Below, in pieces: positions 1 to 8,942 of a DNA stretch of 64,000 bases. The notes beneath the pieces are model-generated. The model worked only from the letters and a program-made list of their open reading frames with translations. It made no database searches and was not told the DNA's origin. Positions within the stretch are counted from its first letter, which is position 1. Each line of letters begins with the position of its first letter. The stretch spans positions 333,379 to 397,378 of the forward strand of contig CAIXBB010000001.1 of assembly GCA_903917565.1 (NCBI GenBank). Direction: 5' to 3'. The translations under genes were made by a program, and so were the position numbers. Source of the DNA: an uncultured cyanobacterium (lineage in GTDB: Bacteria > Cyanobacteriota > Cyanobacteriia > PCC-6307 > Cyanobiaceae).

Positions 1-348
1 CACCGCGTCACGCAGGCCCGTGGCCCGCTGGGAGTCCCGCAGCCGATCGGAGTAGCTTCGGCGGTCCTTGAACGCCAGTGGATCGGTGGGGGCCAGATCG
101 GCATCGATGGGTTCGAAGCTTCCCTCATCGGCGATCAGGCGGATGCGCTCGCTGCTGTCGATGCGGTGATGGTGGCCGCAGCCCTTGCACACGCTGGCGT
201 TGGCGATCAGATCCTTGCGGTAGACCACCAGGCCGCATTCGGCGCACTTGCTCCAGAGGCCATCTCCCTCGTCGGCTTCAGGTCCCTTGCTGGCCCGTAC
301 AGCCGGGGCGTTTTTGCGGCGATCGGCGAACCAGTCGAACAGTGACAT
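1..348 (-). CDS. accD: Acetyl-CoA carboxylase carboxyltransferase beta subunit, N-terminal part (runs off the window)
   Basis: The first 116 codons are present; the gene continues beyond base 1. The protein starts [11 protein letters not shown] and carries the AccD zinc ribbon near residues 35-60 (KCAECG, then CKGCGHHHR), followed by the conserved [12 protein letters not shown] stretch. AccD pairs with AccA in the carboxyltransferase half of acetyl-CoA carboxylase, which makes malonyl-CoA for fatty acids in the cytoplasm. The ATG at 348 is the only sensible start. The gene lies 36 bases downstream of pilD on the same strand, so co-transcription is possible. Identification is firm; the catalytic crotonase-fold core is outside the window. 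Confidence 0.95.
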   Translation of the reverse strand, partial: MSLFDWFADRRKNAPAVRASKGPEADEGDGLWSKCAECGLVVYRKDLIANASVCKGCGHHHRIDSSERIRLIADEGSFEPIDADLAPTDPLAFKDRRSYSDRLRDSQRATGLRDAV

Positions 349-384
349 GGGGCGACGGAAGCAAGGGTGAAGGCAGACCAGTCA

Positions 385-1236
385 TTAAAGACCCAGGCCC
401 CACAGCTTCAGCCAGGGCCCATGGCCACCGATCCAGACCGCCAGGGCACCGGCGGCAAGAAAGGGCCCGAAGGGGAAGGGCTGCTGGCGGCCGAGCCGGC
501 CGGTGAGGCGGGCCAGACCGCCGATCAGGGCGCCACCAAGGACGGAGAGGCTGACGGCCAGGGCAAGGCCCAGCGGTCCGAGCCAGGCCCCCATCAGAGC
601 GGCCAGTTTGGCGTCCCCCAGCCCCAGGGCCGGCCGGCCCATCGCCCTCTCGGCCAGGGCGCTGAGGGCCTCGAAGCCCAGCAGACCGGTGGCCACGGCC
701 AGCAGATGGGAGAACAGCAGGGTGCGACCGACCACGGCTCCCTGCTGGAAACCAACGGCGGCGGTGACCGCCAGGCCGAGCAGCACCCCCCAGCGGCAGA
801 GGGGTTCCGGCAGCCACAGGCTGTCCAGGTCGATCAGGGCCAGGGGCAGCAGCCAGCTGGCCAACAGCCAGCCGGCCGCCAGCAGCAGCCAGGGACTCGG
901 ATCGGGGCCCATCGCTGCGGGACGGGCGAAGAGCATCGCCACCCAGAGACCGGCGGTAAGCAGCTCCACCAGGGGGTAGCGGACGGCGATGGGGGCCTGG
1001 CAGTGGCGGCAGCGGCCGCGCAGCAGCAGCCAGCTGAGCAACGGCACGTTCTCGAACCAGGCCAGGGAGGTGCCGCAGCGGGGGCAATGGCTGCCGGGAA
1101 ACAGCAGCGACTCCGACCGCGGCAGCCGCCACACCACCACGTTCAGGAAGCTGCCGATGCAGGCGCCGGCCAGGGCCACCAGGGAAGCCAGCAGGGTCAG
1201 CGGCAGAGCCGACGGCAGGAGGGGGGCGGGGGTCAT
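385..1236 (-). CDS. pilD: Prepilin peptidase / N-methyltransferase
   Basis: A polytopic membrane protein of 283 residues that cleaves the leader of type IV prepilins and methylates the new N-terminus. Near the N-terminus is GSFLNVVVWRLPR, then a four-cysteine zinc motif (CPRCG and CRHC about 22 residues apart) typical of bifunctional enzymes. The two catalytic aspartates of the aspartyl protease sit in LIDLDS and GLGDAKL. Length and hydrophobic pattern fit the family. Its ATG overlaps the stop of the upstream 120-residue gene (ATGA), so the two are likely translationally coupled. A decayed pilin gene is present at 16370-16744; no intact pilin gene is in this window. Confidence 0.93.
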   Translation of the reverse strand: MTPAPLLPSALPLTLLASLVALAGACIGSFLNVVVWRLPRSESLLFPGSHCPRCGTSLAWFENVPLLSWLLLRGRCRHCQAPIAVRYPLVELLTAGLWVAMLFARPAAMGPDPSPWLLLAAGWLLASWLLPLALIDLDSLWLPEPLCRWGVLLGLAVTAAVGFQQGAVVGRTLLFSHLLAVATGLLGFEALSALAERAMGRPALGLGDAKLAALMGAWLGPLGLALAVSLSVLGGALIGGLARLTGRLGRQQPFPFGPFLAAGALAVWIGGHGPWLKLWGLGL

Positions 1237-1595
1237 GGCAGCGGGCGACTGGCTCCCCCCCGGGCGCTGCGGCTCCGGGCCGAGCGGGGACGCAGCAGGT
1301 CCATCGGCACGAACTGCTCGTCCGGCAGCAGGATCGGGGCCTCAAACACCACCCGCCCCTGGGGGCCGGCGCCGAGAAGCACCACCCCCAGCGGCTCGGG
1401 GGCCGTTGGGCAGGACTCCAGGAATCGGAAATAGATCCGGCGCGCGTGGCGCAGAAGCTCGGCGCTGTTGATGCGATCGAGGCGCAGGGATCCCTGGGAC
1501 GGGGACGCCGAGGACTCAGCGCCACGGATCTGGAAGGAGGGACTGCCGGATCGGGACGGGCTGATGGTGGGGGGCTGGGCGGTGATGGGATTCAC
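1233..1595 (-). CDS. Unknown small protein coupled to pilD
   Basis: A protein of 120 residues with no recognised domain. The first 35 residues are rich in serine and proline and probably disordered. The second half looks folded (RLDRINSAELLRHARRIYF, later LGVVLLGAGPQGRVVFEAP). No signal peptide or membrane span is evident. It lies 52 bases downstream of prk and overlaps the pilD start by four bases, so it is probably expressed with pilD. The start could be further downstream, because the disordered head is weakly supported. Function unknown. Confidence 0.6.
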   Translation of the reverse strand: MNPITAQPPTISPSRSGSPSFQIRGAESSASPSQGSLRLDRINSAELLRHARRIYFRFLESCPTAPEPLGVVLLGAGPQGRVVFEAPILLPDEQFVPMDLLRPRSARSRSARGGASRPLP

Positions 1596-1647
1596 CGATT
1601 CCTTTCGGGCGATCTTAGGGCCGAAAGGAAGATCAAGAGGCTGATCT

Positions 1648-2550
1648 TCAGCTGAGTTTCTTCTGCTCCTCGATCATCTTGTGGATGATCGGAGTGAGGA
1701 TGATCTCCATGGCGAAGCCCATCTTGCCGCCGTTCACGACGATGCTGGTGGGGCTGGACATGAAGGAGTCGTTGATCATGCGCAGCAGGTAGGAGAAGTC
1801 GATGCCCCATTTCTCACGGGCACCCTTGCGGAAGTGAATGATGACGAAGCTCTCGTCAGGGGTGGGGATGTTGCGGCAGATGAACGGGTTGGAGGTGTCC
1901 ACCGTGGGCACCCGCTGGAAGTTGATGTCGGTGCGGCTGAACTGGGGGCAGATGTGGTTGATGTAGTCGGGCATGCGGCGCAGGATCGTGTTGACGATCG
2001 CTTCGGCCGAGTAGCCGCGCTCGGCGTTGTCGCGGGAGATCTTCTGGATCCACTCCAGGTTGGCGATCGGCACCACACCGATCAGCAGATCCACCATCGC
2101 GGCCACGTCATAGCCGTCACCCACCACTCCGCCATGGAGGCCCTCATAAAATAGAAGTTGCGTGTCGGAAGGGATGGGTTCCCAGGGGGTGAACTGGCCC
2201 GGCTCCAGGCTGGTGCCCAGGCGGGCGTTGTGCTCGGCCGCCTCCTCCACCGAGTGGAGGTAGTAGCGGCGTTCGCCGCTGCCGGTTTCGCTGTAGGTGC
2301 GGAACAGCTGCTCGAGCTTGTCGAAGATGTTGGCCTCGGGGCCGAAGTGGGAGAAGTTCTCACCGCGGGACTGGGCCTCGGCCATGGCCTTCCTCATCGG
2401 GCCACGCTCGAAGCGGTGGAAGCTGTCGCCTTCCACCACCGCGGGGATGATGCCCTCACGAGAGAAGATGTGCTCGAAGGCCCGTTTGACGGTGCTGGTT
2501 CCCGCTCCCGAGGAACCGGTGACTGCCACGACCGGGTGACGCTTCGACAT
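1648..2550 (-). CDS. prk: Phosphoribulokinase
   Basis: Calvin cycle enzyme that phosphorylates ribulose 5-phosphate with ATP to give ribulose 1,5-bisphosphate, the Rubisco substrate. The P-loop is GSSGAGTST near residues 12-20, followed by the family's EGDSFHRFERGPMRKAM. The body contains YLHSVEEA and LFYEGLHGG (acidic catalytic region). I chose the ATG at 2550, giving MSKRHPVVAVTG, because residues upstream of it in the longer frame are not family-like. About 300 residues is shorter than the plant-type enzyme and resembles the shorter proteobacterial-type form. It sits between leuB and the pilD group on the minus strand. Confidence 0.95.
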   Translation of the reverse strand: MSKRHPVVAVTGSSGAGTSTVKRAFEHIFSREGIIPAVVEGDSFHRFERGPMRKAMAEAQSRGENFSHFGPEANIFDKLEQLFRTYSETGSGERRYYLHSVEEAAEHNARLGTSLEPGQFTPWEPIPSDTQLLFYEGLHGGVVGDGYDVAAMVDLLIGVVPIANLEWIQKISRDNAERGYSAEAIVNTILRRMPDYINHICPQFSRTDINFQRVPTVDTSNPFICRNIPTPDESFVIIHFRKGAREKWGIDFSYLLRMINDSFMSSPTSIVVNGGKMGFAMEIILTPIIHKMIEEQKKLS

Positions 2551-2630
2551 CGACGCAGGGGGATTCAGAGGGTGTGAGTTTGGCAGGTCGCCGGTCCGCA
2601 CCCCCCGCAGGCGTTACCTGACGGAGGACT

Positions 2631-3713
<1,083 letters not shown>

Positions 3714-3742
3714 CGCGAAGGGGGGCCGCTCAGCAGGCGAGG

Positions 3743-4771
3743 CTACTTCTGCAGCTGACGCAGGGTGCGGGCCATCTCGGGCAGCTTGTTGAAGACGGCG
3801 GAGCAGCGCAGCCAGAGGCGGTTGGGGATGGCGGGGTAACCACTGACCACCTCACCGGCTGCGATCTCGCCGTGGATGCCGGACTTGGAGGAGGCGATGG
3901 CCCGATCGCCGATCACGGCCCGGTTGGCCACCCCCACCTGGCCGGCCAGGATCACGCCGTTGCCGAGGACGGCACCGCCGGCGATGCCCACCTGGGCGGC
4001 CAGGGCACAGCCCTTGCCCGTCACCACCCCATGGCCGACGTGGACCAGGTTGTCGATCTTGGTGCCGGCGCCGATGCGGGTCTCACCGACGCTGGGGCGA
4101 TCGATGGTGGAGCCGCAGCCCACCTCGACGCCGTCTTCGAGCACCACCCGGCCGGTCTGGGGCATCTTCACCCAGCCTGTGGTGGTGGGCACGAAGCCGA
4201 AGCCCTCGGCACCGATCACCGCCTGCGACTGCACCACGCAGCCGGCACCCAGGCGGCTGCCGGGGTGGAGCACCGCCTGGGCATGGATCTCGCAGCCCTC
4301 GCCGAGTTGAACGTCGTCGTAGAGGACGACACCGGGATGGAGCACGCAGCCGCGGGCCACGACACAACCGGGGCCGATGACGACATGGGCGCCCACATGC
4401 ACCTCGGCGGCGACGCTGGCGCTGGGGTCGACCACGGCGCTGGGGTGGAGGCCCGGGGGTCTGGGGGTGGGCGGATGCAGGGCGGCGAGGGCCTCGGCAA
4501 AGCCGAGACGGGGATGGGCGAGCGCCACCCAGGCCAGCCCCCGCTCGCTGGCCAGCTGCTGGAGACCAGCATCGAGCGGCAGCAGCAGGGCGGCGGCACC
4601 GCTGGCAGAAAGGGCCGCCGCCAGGGCGTTGCCGGGCTCCAGGAAGGCCAGCTGGCCGGGGCCGGCGCGATCGAGCGCTTCGGCGCCCGAGATCTCCGGA
4701 TCCCCTGCCAGGTGCCGGGGGCTGCCGTCCTGAACGGCGCCGATCCGGCTGAGCAGGCTGCTGAAGCGCAT
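3743..4771 (-). CDS. lpxD: UDP-3-O-(3-hydroxyacyl)glucosamine N-acyltransferase
   Basis: Third step of lipid A synthesis: transfer of a hydroxyacyl chain from ACP to the amino group of UDP-3-O-acyl-glucosamine. The 342-residue protein has an N-terminal uridine-binding domain followed by a left-handed beta-helix of hexapeptide repeats (for example [15 protein letters not shown]) from about residue 110. The catalytic His region reads [17 protein letters not shown]-terminal helix ends the protein. Length matches the family. It is the most upstream gene of the minus-strand run lpxD-leuB-prk. Upstream, the opposite strand begins with a truncated peptidase. Confidence 0.93.
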   Translation of the reverse strand: MRFSSLLSRIGAVQDGSPRHLAGDPEISGAEALDRAGPGQLAFLEPGNALAAALSASGAAALLLPLDAGLQQLASERGLAWVALAHPRLGFAEALAALHPPTPRPPGLHPSAVVDPSASVAAEVHVGAHVVIGPGCVVARGCVLHPGVVLYDDVQLGEGCEIHAQAVLHPGSRLGAGCVVQSQAVIGAEGFGFVPTTTGWVKMPQTGRVVLEDGVEVGCGSTIDRPSVGETRIGAGTKIDNLVHVGHGVVTGKGCALAAQVGIAGGAVLGNGVILAGQVGVANRAVIGDRAIASSKSGIHGEIAAGEVVSGYPAIPNRLWLRCSAVFNKLPEMARTLRQLQK

Positions 4772-4831
4772 TCCCCAGGGGGCGGACGGCCCGGATCGTA
4801 GGCCCCACGTCCTTCGTCAGGCTCCAGAACG

Positions 4832-5446
4832 GTGACCCTGCTGGCTCCCCTGGTGGTGCTGGCCGCCGCCGACTGGGATTGCAGCGGCAGGGGGCTGGTG
4901 CGGCAGGGCAGTGGCAACATCGTTGTAGACGGCTTCAACGCCACCCGCTCCTTCGACCTCTCGATCGGCGATCCCGCCAACCTCGACGAGGCGATCGCCG
5001 TGGGCTCGGTGCAACCGACCCTGCCCCACCGCTACGGCACTTCCTGCTTCTCCTCGCGGGGCCCCACCGCCGATGGACGTCTGAAGCCCGACGTGGTGGG
5101 TCCGGGGGAGCGGATCCTCTCCTGCCGCAGCAGCAGCGACCCTAAACGCCCCCCCAGCCGCAACAAGGGCAAGAGCCTCGAGGAGCTCTATGAGGCGCTT
5201 TCCGGCACGAGCATGGCGGCGCCCCACATCTCCGGCCTGCTGGCCGTCTTCCTGTCGATGCGAACCGAATTCATCGGCTATCCCGACCGGGTGAAGCGAA
5301 TCCTGCTGGAGCACTGCACCGATCTCCAGAGCGACCGCCTTAACCAGGGTGCAGGGCTGCCGGATCTGGCGAAGATGCTCCTGGAGACCCGAGGGAGACC
5401 CTCATACAGTGGCAGGGGTTTGCCTATCTCCGAGGGCAATGGGTGA
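4832..5446 (+). pseudogene. Subtilisin-like (S8) serine peptidase, C-terminal remnant
   Basis: An open frame of 204 codons that looks like the last part of an S8 peptidase. It contains the catalytic serine block SGTSMAAPHISGLL and FSSRGPTADGRLKPDVVGPG, the usual run-up to it. The catalytic aspartate and histidine blocks, normally N-terminal, are missing; the first 20 codons are unlike the family, and homology seems to begin around GRGLVRQGSGNI. The remnant starts 60 bases from the lpxD start on the opposite strand, so a deletion or rearrangement probably removed the front. The last 20 residues also look foreign. It could be expressed but should not be an active protease. Confidence 0.75.
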
Positions 5447-5677
5447 TCGAAGGGTGCCTGATGGTGACGACGAAGAGACGGGCACCACCAGGAGTGTGAG
5501 GTGTAGGGAGATGGACATGTGGCTCACGGGTCCGTGAACCACGGCTACGATCTGGCAGAGAAAGGTCTGGGCAATGTCGCCCAGGGGTTTTTGACAATCG
5601 CTGCAGGCCTTGTTCCGTGTCTCAAGGAATAATGGGATGGGCGTTGGGATTCGTTCACGAAAACCGGCGAAGAACAA
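5447..5677. other. Intergenic stretch, no clear gene
   Basis: Lower-GC spacer between the peptidase remnant and the methyltransferase. A GTG-started frame of 37 codons (5519-5632, ending VPCLKE) is open but has no support beyond that. No RNA gene or terminator was recognised. Confidence 0.5.
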
Positions 5678-5684
5678 GTTAGAC
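5678..5684 (+). repeat. Possible integron core site (GTTRRRY type)
   Basis: GTTAGAC, 17 bases before the methyltransferase ATG. It fits the GTTRRRY consensus found at the 5' edge of integron gene cassettes. A seven-base match alone is weak; its value lies in pairing with the attC-like element at 6382-6468. Confidence 0.4.
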
Positions 5685-5700
5685 ATTCATCAAAGCACCT

Positions 5701-6387
5701 ATGTTCACGCTAGATCAAGTCGTTCCCTGGGGCCGCTCCTATGAGGAATACGCTTCCATGTTTTCACTCACCGGTGCAGACATGGCAGGCCGAATCCTTG
5801 GCTGTGGGGATGGACCAGCAAGCTTCAATGCCGAAGCCACCAGAAGAGGCAACAAGGTGGTTTCATGCGATCCAATCTATACATTTAGCAAAGCCGATAT
5901 CAAAGCTCGCATTGTCGCAACCTATGAACAAGTGATCGATCAGACCAAGCATAATCAGAATGAGTTCGTTTGGGAAGCTATCACATCGGTCGAGGAGCTT
6001 GGTCAAGTTCGCATGGCCGCAATGGAAGCTTTCTTGGATGACTATCCAGCCTGCTTGGTCGAGGGTCGTTACTTGAACTTTGAATTACCATCTCTGCCAT
6101 TCCCTGATGGCGAATTCGACTTAGCCCTCTGCTCGCATTTTCTGTTCTTGTATAGTCGACAGCTGGACGAGGCGTTTCACCATTCTTCGCTGCTGGAGCT
6201 ATGCAGAGTTGCCAAAGAAGTCAGGGTGTTTCCACTTCTTGCATTGGGTGGTACGATTTCACCTCATCTTGAAAGGAGTATCGAGATTCTGCGTGCAGCG
6301 GGGCATCAAGTGTCGATTCAACAGGTGAACTACGAGTTCCAGAGAGGCGCGTCCGAAATGTTGCGAATACAAAGCGCTGATGGCTAG
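5701..6387 (+). CDS. SAM-dependent methyltransferase-like protein
   Basis: A 228-residue class I methyltransferase fold, inferred from motif I ILGCGDGPASF (residues 32-42), an acidic residue after the second strand (VVSCDPIYTF), and the post-motif LPFPDGEFDLALCSH, which resembles the strand-4 region. Substrate unknown. Base composition is clearly poorer in GC than the flanking housekeeping genes, suggesting acquisition. A GTTAGAC core lies just upstream, and the stop codon TAG lies inside the first arm of an attC-like inverted repeat. That is the layout of an integron gene cassette. No RBS is obvious. Confidence 0.75.
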   Translation: MFTLDQVVPWGRSYEEYASMFSLTGADMAGRILGCGDGPASFNAEATRRGNKVVSCDPIYTFSKADIKARIVATYEQVIDQTKHNQNEFVWEAITSVEELGQVRMAAMEAFLDDYPACLVEGRYLNFELPSLPFPDGEFDLALCSHFLFLYSRQLDEAFHHSSLLELCRVAKEVRVFPLLALGGTISPHLERSIEILRAAGHQVSIQQVNYEFQRGASEMLRIQSADG

Positions 6388-6468
6388 CATCAAAATTCAG
6401 CGGATGGGTCGAAAGCTGCTATATGAGCGCACAGGGCTACTGCCCGCCGCTGATCTTGAGCGTTAGGC
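6382..6468 (+). repeat. attC-like recombination site (cassette 1 end)
   Basis: Outer arms GGCTAGC (6382-6388, containing the stop codon) and GTTAGGC (6462-6468). Inner arms TCAGCGG (6397-6403) and CCGCTGA (6447-6453), extended by GGG (6406-6408) against CCC (6443-6445). Both spacers between inner and outer arms are 8 bases. This nested symmetry and the GTTAGGC core are the hallmarks of integron attC sites; the left outer arm has two mismatches. Confidence 0.5.
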
Positions 6469-6490
6469 CCATCACCACACTCCGGAACGC

Positions 6491-7009
6491 ATGTCAAAGA
6501 TGATTCAGAATCTGGAGCGAGTTCGCTACTTCTTCGGCAAACTCATATCGGTAGAAGACTTTCAGGAAGAGCAGTCCTACTTTCTGAACCATCTTCGTCG
6601 GCGCAACAGGTTTTTGCACGGGTGGGGCGTCATTGCAGGACTTTAGGTGAGCATCTCAAAATCCAACGAAGTTGTGGTTTCGGCTGGCCTTGCAATTGAC
6701 TGCGTCGGCAACGAAATTGCAGTCCCGGAGCCGGTCCGCCTTCCAGTCTGTATCGTAGAGGGCACGCTGTAAGTAGCCATTCAATACCAGGAACTGGAAG
6801 TGAGCCCAGTGCCGACAGGCGAGGGCGTCGAGTTCTCCAGAATCAGAGAAGGCGCAGAGGTGCTTCTCCTTGAGCTCAACCCTGCTGTCCAGCATCGAGG
6901 CATCGGGCCAAGAACACCAGGCTGTGGCCAAGCTCACCCCTTGTGTCTCCTCAAGCTCACTTGGAGCCCGTCCAAGTTGAAACTCCGAAAGATCAGGAAT
7001 GAGGCCTAA
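6491..7009 (+). pseudogene. Decayed gene with two in-frame stops, conserved hypothetical (tail-system-associated type?)
   Basis: Starts MSKMIQNLERVRYFFGKL and stays in one frame to 7009, but is broken by TAG at 6644-6646 and TAA at 6770-6772. The sequence around the breaks still reads as protein: FLHGWGVIAGL before the first, VVVSAGLAIDCVGNEIAVP between them, FSRIREGAEVLLLELNP after the second. From memory, proteins of this type occur near phage-tail-like or contractile injection gene sets; that link is unverified. The last 30 codons look divergent. The final stop TAA lies within GCCTAAC, the expected first arm of an attC site. Two independent nonsense changes make function unlikely. Confidence 0.7.
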
Positions 7010-7056
7010 CCCATGGCTCCAGCGGAAGCACACGCACCAAAATCTTTAAGCGTCAC
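7004..7056 (+). repeat. Partial attC-like site (cassette 2 end)
   Basis: GCCTAAC at 7004-7010 is the exact reverse complement of the GTTAGGC core at 6462-6468 that opens this putative cassette, as the cassette model predicts. The right side is eroded: ATCTTTAAGCGTCACA near 7042-7057 resembles ATCTTGAGCGTTAGGC of the first site but has lost the GTT core. Confidence 0.35.
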
Positions 7057-7057
7057 A

Positions 7058-7483
7058 ATGTCGAAAACCCTTCAAGCCAGCCTCGTGTACTTCGCCATCG
7101 TGCTTGGCACAGGCTTTATGCTCGGTGTCCTCCGGGTTTCATTCCTGGTTCCGCTCATTGGTGAGCGCTGGGCAGAGCTCGCAGAGATGCCGTTCATGGC
7201 GATCGTCATCTTCATTTCAGCTGGGCATATCCGCCGCCGCTTCCCAGAGATAGGCCAACCAAGTTGGTCGTTGGTCGCTGGTGTTCTGGCCTTGGTTCTC
7301 ACGGTTGCCACAGAGCTCACTTTGGCAACAATCCTTCAAGATAGAACCCTGGCTGAATACATTGCCACCCGAGACAAAGTTTCAGGCTCGGTCTACATCG
7401 CCTTATTAGTGATATTCGCAATCATGCCAAGGCTTCGCCTCACAAACCATGACCAGGTCGCCCGCAAACCCAGCCAGTCCTAA
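7058..7483 (+). CDS. Small integral membrane protein of unknown function
   Basis: About 141 residues from the ATG at 7058 (MSKTLQASLVYFAIVLG); an in-frame ATG at 7013 would add 15 residues overlapping the attC-like site. Four hydrophobic segments are visible: near the start, around MPFMAIVIFISAGH, around LVAGVLALVLTVATEL, and YIALLVIFAIMP near the end. Arg-rich loops (IRRRFPE) suggest a cytoplasmic side. No family was recognised with confidence. It could be a third cassette in the accessory patch, but a convincing attC site after it was not found. Confidence 0.65.
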   Translation: MSKTLQASLVYFAIVLGTGFMLGVLRVSFLVPLIGERWAELAEMPFMAIVIFISAGHIRRRFPEIGQPSWSLVAGVLALVLTVATELTLATILQDRTLAEYIATRDKVSGSVYIALLVIFAIMPRLRLTNHDQVARKPSQS

Positions 7484-7519
7484 ACTGACGCACTGAGATA
7501 GCCATTGCTGGAGCAGCCC

Positions 7520-7915
7520 ATGCGACAACGACTGCTTACCGTGGTGATGACTCTGGCCATGGGTTCAACGCCTGCCTGGGCTGCACCAGCACCATCGGCC
7601 TGTGACGCGGCGGTCGGCACCTGGGACTACGTGGCTCCGAGCAAGCCAGGGAGGGCGGTGGTGACGAAACTGGCCGACGGTCGCCATCACGTGGTGTGGA
7701 TCGTGTCAGAAGGCGGCACAACCTCCGCCGGCGCCTGGGAGGCCACCTGCGAGGGCTCCCGCAGGACCTGGCGGATCCTCTTCCCAACGGATCCAGGCAC
7801 CGTTGGACTGAAGATCGTGGAGGAGTTCGAGGTGAGCGGCGATGCGATTCGTTTCTGGCTTTTTGGCCCTGATGGCAAGCGTGGTCCGATGGGTGCCGCC
7901 CGTCGTCTCCCCTAG
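7520..7915 (+). CDS. Small exported protein of unknown function
   Basis: A 131-residue protein with a signal peptide (MRQRLLTVVMTLAMGSTPAWA, cleavage after AWA) and a compact domain. The domain begins CDAAVGTWDYVAP and includes HHVVWIVSEGG and FEVSGDAIRFWLFGPDG. The pattern suggests a small beta-barrel, lipocalin-like, but that is only an impression. I chose the ATG at 7520 over an upstream TTG because it begins the signal peptide. GC content is closer to the genome average than the preceding genes. It is probably periplasmic. Confidence 0.65.
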   Translation: MRQRLLTVVMTLAMGSTPAWAAPAPSACDAAVGTWDYVAPSKPGRAVVTKLADGRHHVVWIVSEGGTTSAGAWEATCEGSRRTWRILFPTDPGTVGLKIVEEFEVSGDAIRFWLFGPDGKRGPMGAARRLP

Positions 7916-8195
7916 GGCAGGCATCAAAGCTAGGCCAGGATTCTGATGAATGGATAGTGCCTGTCAAACTCTCAACTGCCGTGATACCTGTGCGTTGGGC
8001 AAGCCAACCAATCAAGTCGATCCAGATGTCTGCGTCAGTCATTGGCGAGGTCATGCCGCCGGCCATCTGCGATGAATCCATGATGAACTTGGGCAACCGG
8101 CTGTCACACGACTCTGTGACTGGTGCCCGTCCAGAGACCATTGCTTTCCCTCTGAACCCTTAAACTGAACGTCCTATGTCGAGTCCGGCAGAACA
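7916..8195. other. Intergenic stretch without a convincing gene
   Basis: Open frames on both strands here lack family-like sequence. GTTGGGC at 7994-8000 fits the GTTRRRY core pattern, but no matching partner arm was found upstream. The promoter for the phosphatase pair is presumably in this interval; no clear elements were identified. Confidence 0.45.
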
Positions 8196-8942
8196 ATGGT
8201 CAGCATGCGTCCAGGAATCTGGCTGACCAGCTTATTGGTGATACCAAGCTTAGTCATGCTTGGGCCGCAGACGCTTGCGCAGCCCAATGATCCTGCTGCA
8301 GGGCTGGAACTCAATCCTGCCACCTACCGATCTGTGATCGGCAATCCACCGGCTCCAGGGAGCCGCCAAGCCCTCGACGACCTGGCCATCCTCCGCTGGA
8401 ACCAACGCACCCGCACCCCTGAGGGAGTCCGGCATAGCTGGCGATTCCTATACAGGAATCTTAGTGTCTTCGATGCCGCCGTGGGAACCGACCTGGCCAA
8501 GACCTCACCCACCTTGTTCAAAGGTTTACCTGCATTCCTGTTGCGCGTGGATACCCTCAAGGATCAACTCAAAGATGCCGTGGCCCGGCCTCGGCCCTTC
8601 GTGAGCCATGGGGATCTGCAACCCTGCCTGCCCCTGGAGACGTCCTGGTCCTTTCCCAGTGGCCACGCCACCTGGTTTGCCACCGCTGCCTTGCTCCTGG
8701 CCGATCTGGTGCCGGAACGCCGTGACCGGCTTTTGACAGTCGGCCTTCAGGGTGGCTATGCCCGTGCCTACTGCGGTGTGCACTATCCCAGTGATGTGGA
8801 GGCGAGTCAGCGCCTGGCCCAGGCCATCAGCAAGGAGCTGATCGCTTCCCCCCAGTGGCGCACGTTCAAAGAGCAACTGGCCGGAGAGCGCAGCAAGCTG
8901 CTGGTGACGCCTCCAGCCGGGGTCCCCCTGCTGACGGATTGA
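8196..8942 (+). CDS. Periplasmic class A acid phosphatase (PAP2 superfamily)
   Basis: A 248-residue secreted phosphatase with a signal peptide ending near TLAQ (residue 29). All parts of the PAP2 signature are in register: K126-x6-R133-P, PSGH at 154-157, and R190-x5-H196-x3-D200 in YARAYCGVHYPSD. Such enzymes release phosphate from organic monoesters outside the cytoplasm, which fits the phosphorus-scavenging genes elsewhere in the window. An internal ATG three codons in could be the real start. The stop overlaps the next gene's ATG (TGATG), so the two are coupled. Confidence 0.85.
   Translation: MVSMRPGIWLTSLLVIPSLVMLGPQTLAQPNDPAAGLELNPATYRSVIGNPPAPGSRQALDDLAILRWNQRTRTPEGVRHSWRFLYRNLSVFDAAVGTDLAKTSPTLFKGLPAFLLRVDTLKDQLKDAVARPRPFVSHGDLQPCLPLETSWSFPSGHATWFATAALLLADLVPERRDRLLTVGLQGGYARAYCGVHYPSDVEASQRLAQAISKELIASPQWRTFKEQLAGERSKLLVTPPAGVPLLTD

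Noticed and set aside
367..1471. Long plus-strand frames opposite pilD
   Set aside because: They mirror the pilD codons; Gln/Gly/Pro-rich translations are typical antisense shadows in high-GC DNA.
5519..5632. 37-codon frame in the spacer before the methyltransferase
   Set aside because: Open and GTG-started, but there is no RBS, family or membrane pattern to support it as a gene.
7994..8000. GTTGGGC as a further integron core
   Set aside because: Matches GTTRRRY but no complementary left arm or inner stem was found upstream.
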